Positions 35,047 to 42,190 of a DNA stretch of 64,000 nt are shown here, piece after piece. The DNA lies in contig NZ_BMVG01000001.1 of assembly GCF_014650595.1 (NCBI RefSeq), positions 1-64,000 on the forward strand, in the 5' to 3' direction. The stretch comes from Streptomyces alanosinicus. Lineage in GTDB: Bacteria; Actinomycetota; Actinomycetes; Streptomycetales; Streptomycetaceae. How positions within the stretch are numbered: the stretch's first letter is position 1; every line of letters starts with the position of its first letter. Made by a program: the position numbers and the translations under genes. The notes under the pieces were generated by a model, which ran no database searches, was not told the DNA's origin, and saw only the letters and a list, made by a program, of their open reading frames with translations.

Positions 35047-36399
35047 TCATCGTTGGCTCTGCCGGAAGCGGCGGACGTTGAACACCATCGCGGGGACCAC
35101 CAGGAGCAGGAGCAGCACGCCGAGGGCGCTGCCGAGGCCCTGGTTGTTGCCGCCGCCGAAGGAGACCAGCCACATCTGGGTGGCGAGGACCGTGGCGTCC
35201 TCCTGCACGGGTCCGGGCGCGATGATGTAGACGAGGTCGAAGACCTTCATCACATTGATCACCAGGGTCACGAAGACCACGGTGAGCACGGGCGCGAGCA
35301 GCGGCACGGTGATCCTGCGGAAGATCTGCCACTCGTTCGCGCCGTCCATCCGCGCGGCCTCCAGCGCGTCCCGGGGCAGCGTGGACAGGCCCGCGCCGAT
35401 CAGGACCATCGCGAAGCCGGTCCAGATCCACAGGTAGGCGCCGATGATCGCCGGGGTGACGAGCGTCGGTCCGAGCCAGGAGATGCCCTGGTAGGGCGGG
35501 GCGAAGTTCGACTCCGGGAGCCTCACCGTGTACGAGCCCGCGTGCAGCCCGGAGAAGGTGAAGGAGCCGTCGGCCGCGGTCGTCGTGGTCGCGACGGTGC
35601 CGCCGTCCCGTACCGCCTCGACCTTCATGCCGGGCAGCCCGCTCTCCTTCGGGTCGACCTTGCCCTGCCGGCCGCCACCGCCGGGGGTGAAGTCCAGGTA
35701 GGCGACACCGCGCAGCTCACCGGGCGCGGCCTTGCGGCCGGCCGCCGGGTAGGCGGGCGAGGCGTTCTTGGGCAGGTCCGCCGGCAGCACGCCGACCATC
35801 GGGAGCATCACCGAGTGGCCGCTGGAGGCGGTCGTCCGGTACGAGCCGTCCCGGTCCTGGGTCAGCAGACCCTCGCGGCCCCGGGCGGTCGGGTACGAGG
35901 CCGTGCCCTGGAAGGCGTCGTGGACGGAGACCGCGGCCGCGTTCAGCACGCCCTTGTCCGGGTCCTGGTCGTAGGCGAGCCGGAAGATGATGCCGGCGGC
36001 GAGGAAGGACACCGCCATCGGCATGAAGAGCAGCAACTTGAAGGCGGTGGCCCAGCGGACCTTCTCCACCAGGACGGCCAGGATCAGGCCGAGGCCGGTG
36101 AGCAGGGCCGGGGCCACGACGACCCAGATGGTGGTGTTGCGGATGGCCTTGAGGGTGGCCGGGTCGCGGAACATCCCGGTGTAGTTGTCGCCGCCCACGA
36201 ACCGGGCGCCGGAGGCGTCGAAGAAGCTGCGGCCGACGGAGAACAGCACCGGGTAGACGACGAGCGCGCCGAGCAGGAGCAGCGCGGGGAGGACGAAGAG
36301 CAGGGCGATCAGCCGGGCGCGCCGCCGGCCGCGGCGCGTGGGCGCCGCACCGGCGGCCCGCGGGCCCGCCTGCTGTTTCACAACAGTGGTCGTGGTCAT
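35047..36399 (-). CDS. Sugar ABC transporter permease with CnaB-like insert (MalF/AglF type)
   Basis: The 450-residue permease is longer than the usual 290-330. Membrane segments lie near residues 29-50, 90-112, 120-143 and 311-338 onward, with the EAA loop at 346-365 (EAARMDGANEWQIFRRITVP). Between segments 3 and 4, on the outside, is an extra region of about 165 residues (146-310). Its second half (231-295) has the pattern of a CnaB/SdrD-like beta-sandwich: GVAYLDFTPG, GLPGMKVEAVRDG, TTTAADGSFTFSGL, GSYTVRLPE. The inserted domain may contact the binding protein or cell wall. It follows the binding-protein gene by 2 bp. Confidence 0.9.
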   Translation of the reverse strand: MTTTTVVKQQAGPRAAGAAPTRRGRRRARLIALLFVLPALLLLGALVVYPVLFSVGRSFFDASGARFVGGDNYTGMFRDPATLKAIRNTTIWVVVAPALLTGLGLILAVLVEKVRWATAFKLLLFMPMAVSFLAAGIIFRLAYDQDPDKGVLNAAAVSVHDAFQGTASYPTARGREGLLTQDRDGSYRTTASSGHSVMLPMVGVLPADLPKNASPAYPAAGRKAAPGELRGVAYLDFTPGGGGRQGKVDPKESGLPGMKVEAVRDGGTVATTTTAADGSFTFSGLHAGSYTVRLPESNFAPPYQGISWLGPTLVTPAIIGAYLWIWTGFAMVLIGAGLSTLPRDALEAARMDGANEWQIFRRITVPLLAPVLTVVFVTLVINVMKVFDLVYIIAPGPVQEDATVLATQMWLVSFGGGNNQGLGSALGVLLLLLVVPAMVFNVRRFRQSQR

Positions 36400-36401
36400 G
36401 C

Positions 36402-37727
36402 TCAGCCCTGGTAGGCCTTGGCGGCGGCGGACTCCAGCTGTGCCGCGGTGCCCTTCGGGTCCGAGGGGTCGCGCAGGAAGTCCTGCAGGAGCTTCCACTC
36501 CCCCGCGCCCTTGGTGCCGCCGAAGGCCGCCGGGGCCTGGTCGGACATGTCGAAGCGGACCGAATCCCCGGCGCCGACCAGGGACTTGGCGATGGCGCGG
36601 GAGACATCGTCGCCGTACGAGGCGGGGTCGAGCTTCTTGTTCGGGGAGAGGAAGCCGCCCGCCTTGGCCCAGACGGCGGCGGCCTCGGGGCTGGCCAGGT
36701 ACTCCAGGAGCTTCATACCGGCCGTGGCGTTCTTGCCGTCCTTGAGGACGACCGCCGCGTCACCGCCGCTGACCACCGGTGCGGTGCCGCCGTCGACCGC
36801 GGGGAACGGGAAGAAGTCCGCGTCCTTGCCGATGGTCCTGCCGAACTGGTCGTGCGCGACACCGGCCACGAAGTCGCCCTCGTAGACCATGCCGGCCTCG
36901 GGCTTGGGTCCGAACACCTTCTCCACCGAGCTGGGGAAGTCGGTGTTCAGGGCCTCCTGCCGGCCGCCCGCGATGAGCTGCTTGTCCTTGAACAGCTTGC
37001 CGAGGGTGGTGAGCGCCTTGACCACGCTCGGATCGGTCCACTTCAGCTTGTGCGCGGCGAGGGCGTCGTACTTCTGGGGTCCGGCCTGGGAGAGGTAGAT
37101 GTTCTCGAACCAGTCGGTGAGGGTCCAGCCGTCCTGGCCGGCGACGGCGAACGCGGCGAGCCCGGAGTCGGAGACGGTGTGGCCGGCCTTCAGCATCTCG
37201 TCGTACGTCTTCGGGGGCTTGACCCCGGCCTGGGCGAGGGCGTCGGGGCCGTACCAGACGGTCGACTTGTGGGCGGCCTTGAAGTACAGGCCGTACAGGG
37301 TGCCGTCGACGCTGCCGTACTTCTTCCACACGGGTGCGTAGTCGGCGCTGATGGTCTGCCGGGCGGTCGGTGAGAGCGGCTTGAGCCAGCCCTTCTCGGC
37401 GAACTGGTCGAGGACGCCGACCTGCGGGACCATCACGACGTCGGGCGCGTTGCCGCCCTCGATCTTGCTGCCGACGACGGTGGAGACATTGTCGCCGGTG
37501 GACACGAACTGGGTCTTGGCGCCGGTCTTGGCGGTGAAGGCGTCCAGCACCTTCTGGAAGTTCTTCTGTTCGCTGCCGGACCAGACGCCGGCCACGGTGA
37601 CGGTCTGGCCGCTCAGCGCCTTGTCGCCGCCGCCGGCCGAGACCGGTCCGCCGCCGCAGGCGGTGGCGCCGAGCGCGAGGGCGAGGGCGGTGCAGCTCGT
37701 GAGCAGGGTGGTGCGTCGTCTCATCAT
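36402..37727 (-). CDS. Extracellular sugar-binding lipoprotein of ABC importer (AglE type)
   Basis: The 441-residue protein is a family 1 solute-binding protein. The N-terminus MMRRRTTLLTSCTALALALG is a signal peptide ending in ATAC with Cys as the likely lipid anchor. The mature part has VWSGSEQKNFQKVLDAFTAKTG and NAPDVVMVPQVG. Two ATGs are adjacent (37727 and 37724). It captures the sugar for the two permeases downstream. It follows the alpha-glucosidase gene by 38 bp, suggesting an alpha-glucoside ligand. Confidence 0.93.
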   Translation of the reverse strand: MMRRRTTLLTSCTALALALGATACGGGPVSAGGGDKALSGQTVTVAGVWSGSEQKNFQKVLDAFTAKTGAKTQFVSTGDNVSTVVGSKIEGGNAPDVVMVPQVGVLDQFAEKGWLKPLSPTARQTISADYAPVWKKYGSVDGTLYGLYFKAAHKSTVWYGPDALAQAGVKPPKTYDEMLKAGHTVSDSGLAAFAVAGQDGWTLTDWFENIYLSQAGPQKYDALAAHKLKWTDPSVVKALTTLGKLFKDKQLIAGGRQEALNTDFPSSVEKVFGPKPEAGMVYEGDFVAGVAHDQFGRTIGKDADFFPFPAVDGGTAPVVSGGDAAVVLKDGKNATAGMKLLEYLASPEAAAVWAKAGGFLSPNKKLDPASYGDDVSRAIAKSLVGAGDSVRFDMSDQAPAAFGGTKGAGEWKLLQDFLRDPSDPKGTAAQLESAAAKAYQG

Positions 37728-37765
37728 CGTTGATGGCCCTTCGGAGAACGGGAGTTGACGGGGAA

Positions 37766-39382
37766 TCAGAGGCCGGTGTCGGCGAGCCACCAGCCCGCGG
37801 TGGCGGCGGGCAGGACGCCGGGCGGGCAGGGGCCGCTGGAGAGCAGCGGGGTGCCGGAGACCGGCGCGGGGGTGGGCGCCGTACCGAAGTTGACGGCGCA
37901 GACGAGGCCGTCGCCGCGGGTGAAGGCGAGGACGCCGGGCGGGGTGTCCAGCCAGCGGAGCGTTCCCTCGCCCAACTGGGGCAGCGAGGCGCGCAGTTGG
38001 AGTCCGTCGCGGTAGAGGTGCCAGAAGGAGCGGGTGTCGGCGAGGGCGCGGTCGGTGGCGTACTCGGCGAAGTACTCCGGCTGCGGCAGCCATGGCTTGG
38101 CGGACTCCGCGCCGGAGGTGAAGCCGAACGGGGAGGCCTGCCCGGACCAGGGCAGCGGCACCCGGCAGCCGTCGCGGATGCGGGCGCGGCTGCCGGTGCG
38201 GCGGAATATCGGGTCGGTGAGGACGTCGTCGGGCAGGTCGACGACCTCGGGAAGGCCCAGTTCCTCGCCCTGGTAGATGTACGCGGCTCCGGGCAGCGCC
38301 AGCATCAGCAGCGCGGCGGCACGGGCGCGGGCGGGGCCGAGGCCACTGCCTTCCGTGGCGGGTTCGCCGTAGCGGGTGACGGTGCGGACCTGGTCGTGGT
38401 TGTTGAGGACCCAGGTGACCGTGGAGCCCGTGCCGGCGATGTCCTCCATGGCCTCGGAGATGACCTTGCGGAAGGCGTCGGCCTCCCAGGGGGCGCCGAG
38501 CAGGTCGAAGAAGAAGGCCTGGTGGAGTTCGTCGGGGCGGACGTACAGGGCGTGTTCGCGGGCGGTGGGGACGGAGACCTCGCCGACGAGGAGCCGTTCG
38601 CGGCCGTCGCGGACGGTGTATTCCTCGCACACGGCGCGCCACCAGCGCCACACGTCGTGCACCTCGGGCTGGTTCCAGGCGAGCGGGTTGACCGAGTCGC
38701 GGGTGCGGGCGTCGGCCTCGGGGTCGTCGGAGTCGGGCAGTTCGGGGTGCTTGTAGAGGCCGGCCGCGACATCGATGCGGAAGCCGTCGACGCCCCGGTC
38801 GAGCCAGAAGCGCAGCACGCGGTCGAACTCGGCGGCGACCTCGGGATCGCGCCAGTTCCAGTCGGGCTGTTCGGGGGTGAACATGTGCAGGTACCACTGG
38901 CCGTCATCGGCCCTGGTCCAGGCCGGGCCGCCGAACATGGCGTGCCAGTTGTTGGGCGGCTCGCTGCCGTCCGGGCCGCGGCCGTCGGCGAAGTGGAAGC
39001 GTGCGCGGGCCGGGCTGCCGGGCTCCGCGGCGAGCGCCGCACGGAACCACGGGTGCTCGCTGGAGCAGTGGTTGGGGACGATGTCGAGCAGCACCCGGAT
39101 GCCGAGCCGCCGGGCGGCCGCCATCAGCAGGTCGAACTCGGCGAGGTCGCCGAAGAGCGGGTCGACCCCGCAGTAGTCGGCCACGTCGTAGCCGTGGTCG
39201 TGCTGCGGCGAGGGATAGAACGGGCTCAGCCAGATGCCGTCGACGCCGAGCTTCTTCAGGTACGGCAGACCGGCCCGGACACCGGCCAGATCGCCGATGC
39301 CGTCGCCGGTGCTGTCCAGGAAGCTGCGGACGTACACCTGGTAGATCACCGCGTCACGCCACCAGTGGTACTTACTCAACAT
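37766..39382 (-). CDS. Alpha-glucosidase, GH13 family
   Basis: The 538-residue enzyme has all GH13 signatures: DIVPNH, GFRIDVA with the nucleophile Asp, GEVSV with the acid Glu, and NNHDQ. The N-terminus WWRDAVIYQVYVRSF is typical of oligo-alpha-1,6- or alpha-glucosidases, and no signal peptide is seen, so it works on imported sugars in the cytoplasm. It should release glucose from maltose- or isomaltose-like sugars brought in by the downstream transporter. A perfect palindrome covers its start codon. Confidence 0.94.
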   Translation of the reverse strand: MLSKYHWWRDAVIYQVYVRSFLDSTGDGIGDLAGVRAGLPYLKKLGVDGIWLSPFYPSPQHDHGYDVADYCGVDPLFGDLAEFDLLMAAARRLGIRVLLDIVPNHCSSEHPWFRAALAAEPGSPARARFHFADGRGPDGSEPPNNWHAMFGGPAWTRADDGQWYLHMFTPEQPDWNWRDPEVAAEFDRVLRFWLDRGVDGFRIDVAAGLYKHPELPDSDDPEADARTRDSVNPLAWNQPEVHDVWRWWRAVCEEYTVRDGRERLLVGEVSVPTAREHALYVRPDELHQAFFFDLLGAPWEADAFRKVISEAMEDIAGTGSTVTWVLNNHDQVRTVTRYGEPATEGSGLGPARARAAALLMLALPGAAYIYQGEELGLPEVVDLPDDVLTDPIFRRTGSRARIRDGCRVPLPWSGQASPFGFTSGAESAKPWLPQPEYFAEYATDRALADTRSFWHLYRDGLQLRASLPQLGEGTLRWLDTPPGVLAFTRGDGLVCAVNFGTAPTPAPVSGTPLLSSGPCPPGVLPAATAGWWLADTGL

Positions 39383-39393
39383 GCATGCATGTT
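39378..39393. promoter_or_regulatory. 16-bp perfect palindrome at the alpha-glucosidase start
   Basis: AACATGCATGCATGTT spans the ATG of the glucosidase gene (39380-39382). It is probably a repressor operator; an adjacent TGTTAGGTA (39390-39398) recurs elsewhere in this region. Confidence 0.6.
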
Positions 39394-39503
39394 AGGTAGC
39401 CATGTCGCGAGGGTGTCAATGAAGAGAACAGAAGCTACCGAAGAGTTGGGGTGATAAATCAGGATCTAATCGGGCACACTTCAGTCAGATGAGATTTCCG
39501 CGT

Positions 39504-39512
39504 TACCTAACA
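39504..39512 (-). promoter_or_regulatory. TGTTAGGTA copy in SBP2/glucosidase interval
   Basis: The minus strand reads TGTTAGGTA here. The same 9-mer occurs at 39390-39398 and at 40857-40865, so all three intergenic gaps of the sugar region share it. The adjacent GTTAC/GTAAC arms (39502-39518) make this copy weakly symmetric. Confidence 0.4.
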
Positions 39513-39517
39513 AGTAA

Positions 39518-40789
39518 CTAGCGACCGGAGATGGCCGCCAGCTCCCGGGCCAGTCGCCGTACCGCCGCCGCGGGCGTCTCGCGCCCGGTCAGCGCGTCAT
39601 GCACGACCGCCTGCACCACCAGGCTGACCTGGTCATAGTGGGCGCTCTTGGGGCGCGGGGCGGCGCTGAGCACGGCGGTGCGCAGGGTCGGGAGGTAGGG
39701 GAACCGCCGCACCAGCGCGGGATCTTCGTACAGCGCGGCGCGTACGGGCGGCAGCGCACCCCGGGTGAGCACCTGGCGCTGGACGGGCGCGCTGGCGAGG
39801 TAGGCGATCAGACGCGCGGCCGAATCGGGGTGCCGGGCATGGGAGTTGACCGCGAGATCGGAGCCGCCGAGCACACTGGTCCCCGGCCCGCCGGGGCCGG
39901 GCAGCGGTACGGCGCCGATCTTCCCGGCGACCGCGGAGCCCTTGGCGGAGGCGACGGCGTAGGCGTAGGGCCAGTTGCGCAGGAAGAGCAGTCCGCCGTC
40001 CTGGAAGGCCTGCTTGGACTCCTCCTCCTTCCAGGTCAGCGCCGCCTTCGGGATCCAGCCCCGGCGGATGCCGCGGGCGAGGAAACCGATGCCCTCGCGG
40101 GCGGCGGCCGAGTCGACGGTGACGCGGGTGCCCTCGTCGCCGAGGATGCTGCCGCCCGCCGAGTAGACGGCTTCGGCGGCGTTCACGGTGAGGCCCTCGT
40201 AGGGCAGGAACTGGCCCGCGTAGCCGTCGAGCCCGTACTTCGGCGCGATGGTCCGCGCATCGCGCTCCAGCTCGGCCCAGGTGCGCGGCGGGGGCACGCC
40301 CTCCTTGTCGAGGATGTCCTTGCGATAGAGGAGCAGTCCGGCATTCGTGACATACGGGACGGCGTACAGGCGCCCTTCGTATGTGGCGGTGCCGACGACC
40401 GGCGGCAGGAAGGTGCCGAGGGGGAACCGTTGTCTCGGAAGGGGCCGTATCCAGCCCGCCGCGGCGAACTCCGAGGTCCAGTTGACGTCGATGTTGAGGA
40501 CGTCGAACCGGCCCCGGTCGCCGCCGCGCAGATCGGTGGTCATCTGCGCATGGGTCTCGTCCGCGGAGTCCGGCAGCTCGACCAGGGTGACCTTCTCGCC
40601 GGGGTGGGTGCGGTTCCAGCCCTGGAGCAGCGGGGCGAGATAGCCCGTGAGGTCGCCGGCGGTGGCCAGGGTGAGCGGGCCGCGGCCCGGGACACCGCCC
40701 TCGTCGGCCCGCGCACCGGAGGCCACGTACCCGGCCATGATCACGACCAGTACGAGGAGGCCCCTACCGGCGGCACGTATCCACCGCAT
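39518..40789 (-). CDS. Second extracellular solute-binding protein
   Basis: The 423-residue protein is another family 1 ABC binding protein (GPLTLATAGDLTGYLAPLLQGWNRTHPGEKV; DVLNIDVNWTSEFAAAGWI). The ATG at 40789 has AGGGAGG 5-11 nt upstream. Its N-terminus is a single hydrophobic helix (LLVLVVIMAGYVASGARA) with an ARA cleavage site and no Cys lipobox, so it may be released or stay anchored by an uncleaved helix. It resembles trehalose/maltose-binding ThuE proteins. It lies upstream of the glucosidase in the same direction, 135 bp apart, without permease genes of its own. Confidence 0.88.
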   Translation of the reverse strand: MRWIRAAGRGLLVLVVIMAGYVASGARADEGGVPGRGPLTLATAGDLTGYLAPLLQGWNRTHPGEKVTLVELPDSADETHAQMTTDLRGGDRGRFDVLNIDVNWTSEFAAAGWIRPLPRQRFPLGTFLPPVVGTATYEGRLYAVPYVTNAGLLLYRKDILDKEGVPPPRTWAELERDARTIAPKYGLDGYAGQFLPYEGLTVNAAEAVYSAGGSILGDEGTRVTVDSAAAREGIGFLARGIRRGWIPKAALTWKEEESKQAFQDGGLLFLRNWPYAYAVASAKGSAVAGKIGAVPLPGPGGPGTSVLGGSDLAVNSHARHPDSAARLIAYLASAPVQRQVLTRGALPPVRAALYEDPALVRRFPYLPTLRTAVLSAAPRPKSAHYDQVSLVVQAVVHDALTGRETPAAAVRRLARELAAISGR

Positions 40790-40851
40790 AGGTTCCTCCC
40801 TGAACACGTACACACGACTTCGGCATCCTCGCCGGGAGTCAGAGGCCATGT

Positions 40852-40866
40852 ATACCTGTTAGGTAT
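40852..40866. promoter_or_regulatory. PadR-type operator candidate
   Basis: ATACCT-gtt-AGGTAT is a perfect inverted repeat with 6-bp arms in the divergent interval between the second binding protein and the PadR gene. It also contains the 9-mer TGTTAGGTA. Confidence 0.65.
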
Positions 40867-40916
40867 GGGCGATACTAGGGCCTGGAGCACATTACGAGAA
40901 CAGGAGGACAGCACGC

Positions 40917-41423
40917 GTGCGCCTGCCCCTCCTGGCACTCCTCGCCCGCGGCCCGGCCCACGGCTACGAGCTGAAGCAGGACCTTGAGCAACTGCTGGGC
41001 TCCGCGTACCCTCAGCCCAACGTCGGCCAGATCTACGTCACCCTCGGCCGCCTCGAGAAGTCGGGACTGATCGAGGGCGAGGACGTCGAGCAGTCCAGCC
41101 GGCCCAACAAAAAGGTCTACCACCTCACCGACGCCGGGCGGGAGGCGCTGCACGCCTGGTTCGAGGAGACCGAGGACGAGCCGCGGGTGCGGGACGAGTT
41201 CTTCATGAAGCTCGCCCTCGCCCCGCAGACCGGTCTCGCCGAGCAGATCGCCCTCATCAACAGACAGCGGCGCCAGTACCTCACCACCATGCGCAATCTG
41301 TCGAAGCTGGCCGCGGCCGAGAACCGGGACAACCGCATCGCCCACCTGCTCATCGAGGGCGCGATGCTGCATCTGCAGGCCGACCTCGACTGGCTGGAGC
41401 GGTGCCAGGAGGAACTGGAATGA
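40917..41423 (+). CDS. PadR-family transcriptional regulator
   Basis: The 168-residue protein has the PadR winged helix at its start: LLALLARGPAHGYELKQDLE and NVGQIYVTLGRLEKSGLIEG. The C-terminal dimerisation part follows. The GTG start has AGGAGG 11-16 nt before it. Its stop overlaps the start of the ABC ATPase (ATGA), so it is transcribed with the ABC system that it likely represses. Confidence 0.92.
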   Translation: MRLPLLALLARGPAHGYELKQDLEQLLGSAYPQPNVGQIYVTLGRLEKSGLIEGEDVEQSSRPNKKVYHLTDAGREALHAWFEETEDEPRVRDEFFMKLALAPQTGLAEQIALINRQRRQYLTTMRNLSKLAAAENRDNRIAHLLIEGAMLHLQADLDWLERCQEELE

Positions 41424-42190
41424 GCGAGGACACCGCTCCGGCACCGGTGAGCACTGCGGTGCTGCGCGCCGAGGGCCTGGTGAAGACGCATCACGGCGAG
41501 GGCGCGCCGGCGCACGCCGTGCGCGGGGTCGACCTGTCCGTGGCACGGGGCGAGTTCGTGGCGATCACCGGCCCGTCGGGCGCCGGCAAGTCCACCCTGC
41601 TGCATCTGCTCGGTGGGCTGCAGCGCCCGGACGAGGGCAGCATCTGGCTCGACGGCCGCCGCACGGACGCCTTCAGCGAGGCGCGCTGGGCGGTGGAGCG
41701 CCGCAGGGCCATCGGCATCGTCTTCCAGTTCTTCAACCTGGTGTCGAACCTGTCCGTCGCCGACAACGTCGAGCTGCCCGCCCTGCTCGCCGGAGTCCCG
41801 CCGAAGAAGGCCCGCGCCGAACGCGCGACGCTCCTCGCCGAGCTGGGGCTGGAAGGCAAGGAGCGCAGCATGCCGGGCGAGCTGTCCGGCGGCGAGCAGC
41901 AGCGGGTCGCGCTCGCCCGCGCGCTGGTCAACCATCCCCCGCTGCTGCTGGCCGACGAGCCCGCCGGGAGCCTGGACAGCAAGGGCACGCGCGAGGTGAT
42001 GCGGCTGCTGTCCCGCTTCCACGGACGCGGGCAGAGCATCGTCCTCGTCACCCACGACGCCCGGCTGGCGAGCGCCGCCGACCGCGTGATCAGCTTCTTC
42101 GACGGGCGTATAGCCGACGACGCCACCCTGGACGGCGTGCCGGTGTCCCGGAGATCGGGGATCTCGGGTGTGCTGGAGCTGAGGGACTGA
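41420..42190 (+). CDS. MacB/LolD-type ABC transporter ATP-binding protein
   Basis: The 256-residue ATPase has Walker A GPSGAGKSTLLHLLGGLQRP, the LolD/MacB-type motif NLVSNLSVADNVELP, signature LSGGEQQRVALARAL and Walker B LLLADEPAGSLD. Paired with the FtsX-like permease that follows (stop/start TGATG), it forms a mechanotransmission or export complex of the MacB type. Function unknown; many such systems answer cell-envelope stress. Confidence 0.93.
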   Translation: MSEDTAPAPVSTAVLRAEGLVKTHHGEGAPAHAVRGVDLSVARGEFVAITGPSGAGKSTLLHLLGGLQRPDEGSIWLDGRRTDAFSEARWAVERRRAIGIVFQFFNLVSNLSVADNVELPALLAGVPPKKARAERATLLAELGLEGKERSMPGELSGGEQQRVALARALVNHPPLLLADEPAGSLDSKGTREVMRLLSRFHGRGQSIVLVTHDARLASAADRVISFFDGRIADDATLDGVPVSRRSGISGVLELRD

